Below are positions 31,884 through 32,774 of a stretch of 32,774 nt of DNA, one piece after another. Numbering within the stretch: position 1 is the stretch's first letter; the number at the start of each line of letters is the position of its first letter. The DNA comes from Candidatus Latescibacterota bacterium (GTDB lineage: Bacteria; Latescibacterota; UBA2968; UBA8231), in assembly GCA_009691525.1 (NCBI GenBank), contig SICG01000034.1, positions 1 to 32,774 on the forward strand. The letters run 5' to 3'. The notes beneath the pieces were generated by a model. That model ran no database searches. It was not told the DNA's origin and was given only the letters and a program-made list of their open reading frames with translations. Both the position numbers and the translations under genes were made by a program.

Positions 31884-32678
31884 TTGCACCGGTACAGCCG
31901 GCAGCCCCCTTCCCCTTTCAAGGCCCCGGTGTATTTTCCCGCCCCCAAGGTGGCGGCCACCCAGCAGGCAGACGAGGACGCTACGGGGGCCGTGGCGGTG
32001 ACCTACGATGCCGGCGAGGGGACCGGACAACTGTTGCCCCTGGGTGACGTGGATGCCTACCAGTTCGAGGGGCAGCTAGGCGAGGTACTGGACATTGCCT
32101 TGACTAGCGCGGAGTTCGACGCGTACCTGGAACTGGAGTACGGGGGAGAGGTGGTGGCGGTGGACGACGATGGCGGCGAAGGGACCAACTCGCTGATCGG
32201 CGATTTCACCCTACCGGCCAGCGGCACCTACGTGGTGCGGGTCCACGCGTACAGCGACGCCGGCGCCGGCACCTACACCCTGGCGGTGAATACAGGCGGG
32301 GCGCAGGTGGTGGACCAGGGGGTGTTGGCGCCGGGGACCGCCAGCCACGCCCTGGAGGAGGCCGGGGTGGCCCATCTTTCTCGCCTTGACGTGGATCAGT
32401 ACTCCCAGGTGCAGGTGCTGCTTGCCTCGGAGGACTTCGATACCTTCCTCAGCCTATACGCCGGGAGGAGTGCCGCCGACCTGAGCGAGGCCAATTTGCT
32501 CGCCCTCGACGACGACGGGGATGGTGGCACCAATTCCCTCCTTTCTCAGCCCCTGGAGGCGGGCAGTTATCTGGTGGAAGTGCGCGCTTTTTCGTCTGCG
32601 GCCACGGGCGACTATACCCTGGCCCTAGAGCGTGTTATGCACTTTGAGGGATCATCTGGACCAGCTGTCGCATCATGA
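31884..32678 (+). CDS. PPC-domain repeat protein, 3' part of an interrupted gene
   Basis: This frame encodes 264 residues from TTG 31884. It has two bacterial pre-peptidase C-terminal (PPC) beta-domains, each with a VDxY opening, an FDxxL strand, a DDDGG/DDDGD-GTNSL calcium-site-like loop, and a closing GTYxxRVxAYS or GSYLVEVRAFS strand ending TLA(V/L). PPC domains occur at the ends of secreted proteases and surface proteins. It has no signal peptide of its own and is in the same frame as the secreted N-terminal piece at 31575, across a TGA. After residue 250 or so (LALER) the sequence turns into IS DNA, so the last ~15 residues are not native. Confidence 0.65.
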   Translation: MHRYSRQPPSPFKAPVYFPAPKVAATQQADEDATGAVAVTYDAGEGTGQLLPLGDVDAYQFEGQLGEVLDIALTSAEFDAYLELEYGGEVVAVDDDGGEGTNSLIGDFTLPASGTYVVRVHAYSDAGAGTYTLAVNTGGAQVVDQGVLAPGTASHALEEAGVAHLSRLDVDQYSQVQVLLASEDFDTFLSLYAGRSAADLSEANLLALDDDGDGGTNSLLSQPLEAGSYLVEVRAFSSAATGDYTLALERVMHFEGSSGPAVAS

Positions 32679-32774
32679 GGATGGCAAAGGCGAGGAGATG
32701 GAAGCCGGCCAGGGTGGTGGGGAGTCGCTCGTAGTCACGGGCCAAACGTCGAAACCGTGCCATCCAGGCGAAAC
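32628..32774. mobile_element. Right part of an IS5-family-like insertion sequence
   Basis: The element's transposase runs in from beyond the window end. Its outer border is placed at about 32628-32634, where the PPC repeat protein's natural sequence stops. The first bases (GAGCGTGTTATGCACTTTGAG at 32628-32648) are a candidate terminal inverted repeat, but the other end is not visible, so neither the repeat nor the target duplication can be confirmed. Confidence 0.6.
32635..32774 (-). CDS. IS5-like transposase, C-terminal 45 residues (partial at window end)
   Basis: On the minus strand, codons ending at TAA 32637-32635 give FAWMARFRRLARDYERLP, followed by TTLAGFHLLAFAILMMRQL and a short tail. 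The RFRRLARDYERxxxxxxxF pattern followed by a hydrophobic helix with a late Arg is the end of DDE transposases of the IS5/IS4 group. The remainder lies beyond the window. Confidence 0.75.
   Translation of the reverse strand, partial: FAWMARFRRLARDYERLPTTLAGFHLLAFAILMMRQLVQMIPQSA

Noticed and set aside
1-32774. tRNA, rRNA or CRISPR arrays
   Set aside because: No cloverleaf with CCA-type end, no rRNA-like conserved stretch and no regularly spaced short repeats were found on reading; the space between genes is too small for most.

Overview
This window reads as GC-rich chromosomal DNA (roughly 60-65% G+C by eye) from a diderm bacterium. It carries an LPS heptosyltransferase-like gene, an OmpH/Skp periplasmic chaperone, lipoproteins and a Tat-type signal. 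The mixture of DUF6785/OPT-like giant membrane proteins, a LarA-like protein, sugar-phosphate-isomerase-like TIM barrels, a phytanoyl-CoA dioxygenase-like remnant and M28/FtsX fusions resembles uncultured Latescibacterota, Planctomycetota or related lineages. That taxonomic guess rests on gene content only and is of low certainty. Genes are densely packed with many ATGA-type overlaps. Several genes use GTG or TTG starts, and one probably uses CTG. Several sigma70-like promoters with 16-18 bp spacers can be read directly.

Layout. 1-281: non-coding, with a perfect TTGACA/TATAAT promoter. 282-684: a decayed MinD/FlhG-like ATPase with a one-base frameshift and a lost C-terminus. 697-4231: GT9 glycosyltransferase, a small membrane protein, a dihydrolipoyl acyltransferase (E2), a SAM methyltransferase and a 48-aa PhyH-like remnant, closed by a terminator. 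4302-6286: FtsH with its own promoter. 6267-8031: RidA-like protein and MFS exporter, divergently transcribed from overlapping promoters. 8028-10893: a catabolic-looking cassette (TIM-barrel isomerase, LarA-like protein, SDR dehydrogenase) with its own promoter and terminator. 10933-11490: OmpH/Skp. 11487-13405 (minus strand): M42 aminopeptidase and aldo/keto reductase.

13492-22551: a three-gene membrane operon. A DUF6785-type OPT-like protein is followed by a 1444-aa fusion of a catalytically dead M28 peptidase fold to an FtsX/MacB-type permease, then by a second OPT-like protein carrying a Cys/His knuckle and Ca-binding-like repeats. The genes are translationally coupled and no ABC ATPase lies nearby.

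22548-29362: an eight-gene operon (J-domain protein, YbjN/YjfI-like protein, PspA/IM30, Tat-type FAD oxidoreductase, membrane-anchored spermidine-synthase-like protein, DUF4178, lipoprotein, tandem DUF350). It reads as a PspA-centred envelope system linked to polyamine-type chemistry. It has a strong promoter and possibly a leaderless first gene. This is the most interesting region of the window.

29372-31530 (minus strand): cysC, a hisI-like gene and an LPG-synthase-type membrane protein behind one promoter. 31575-32634: a secreted PPC-repeat protein split by an in-frame TGA. The window ends in the 3' end of an IS5-like insertion sequence, which abuts the PPC gene directly.
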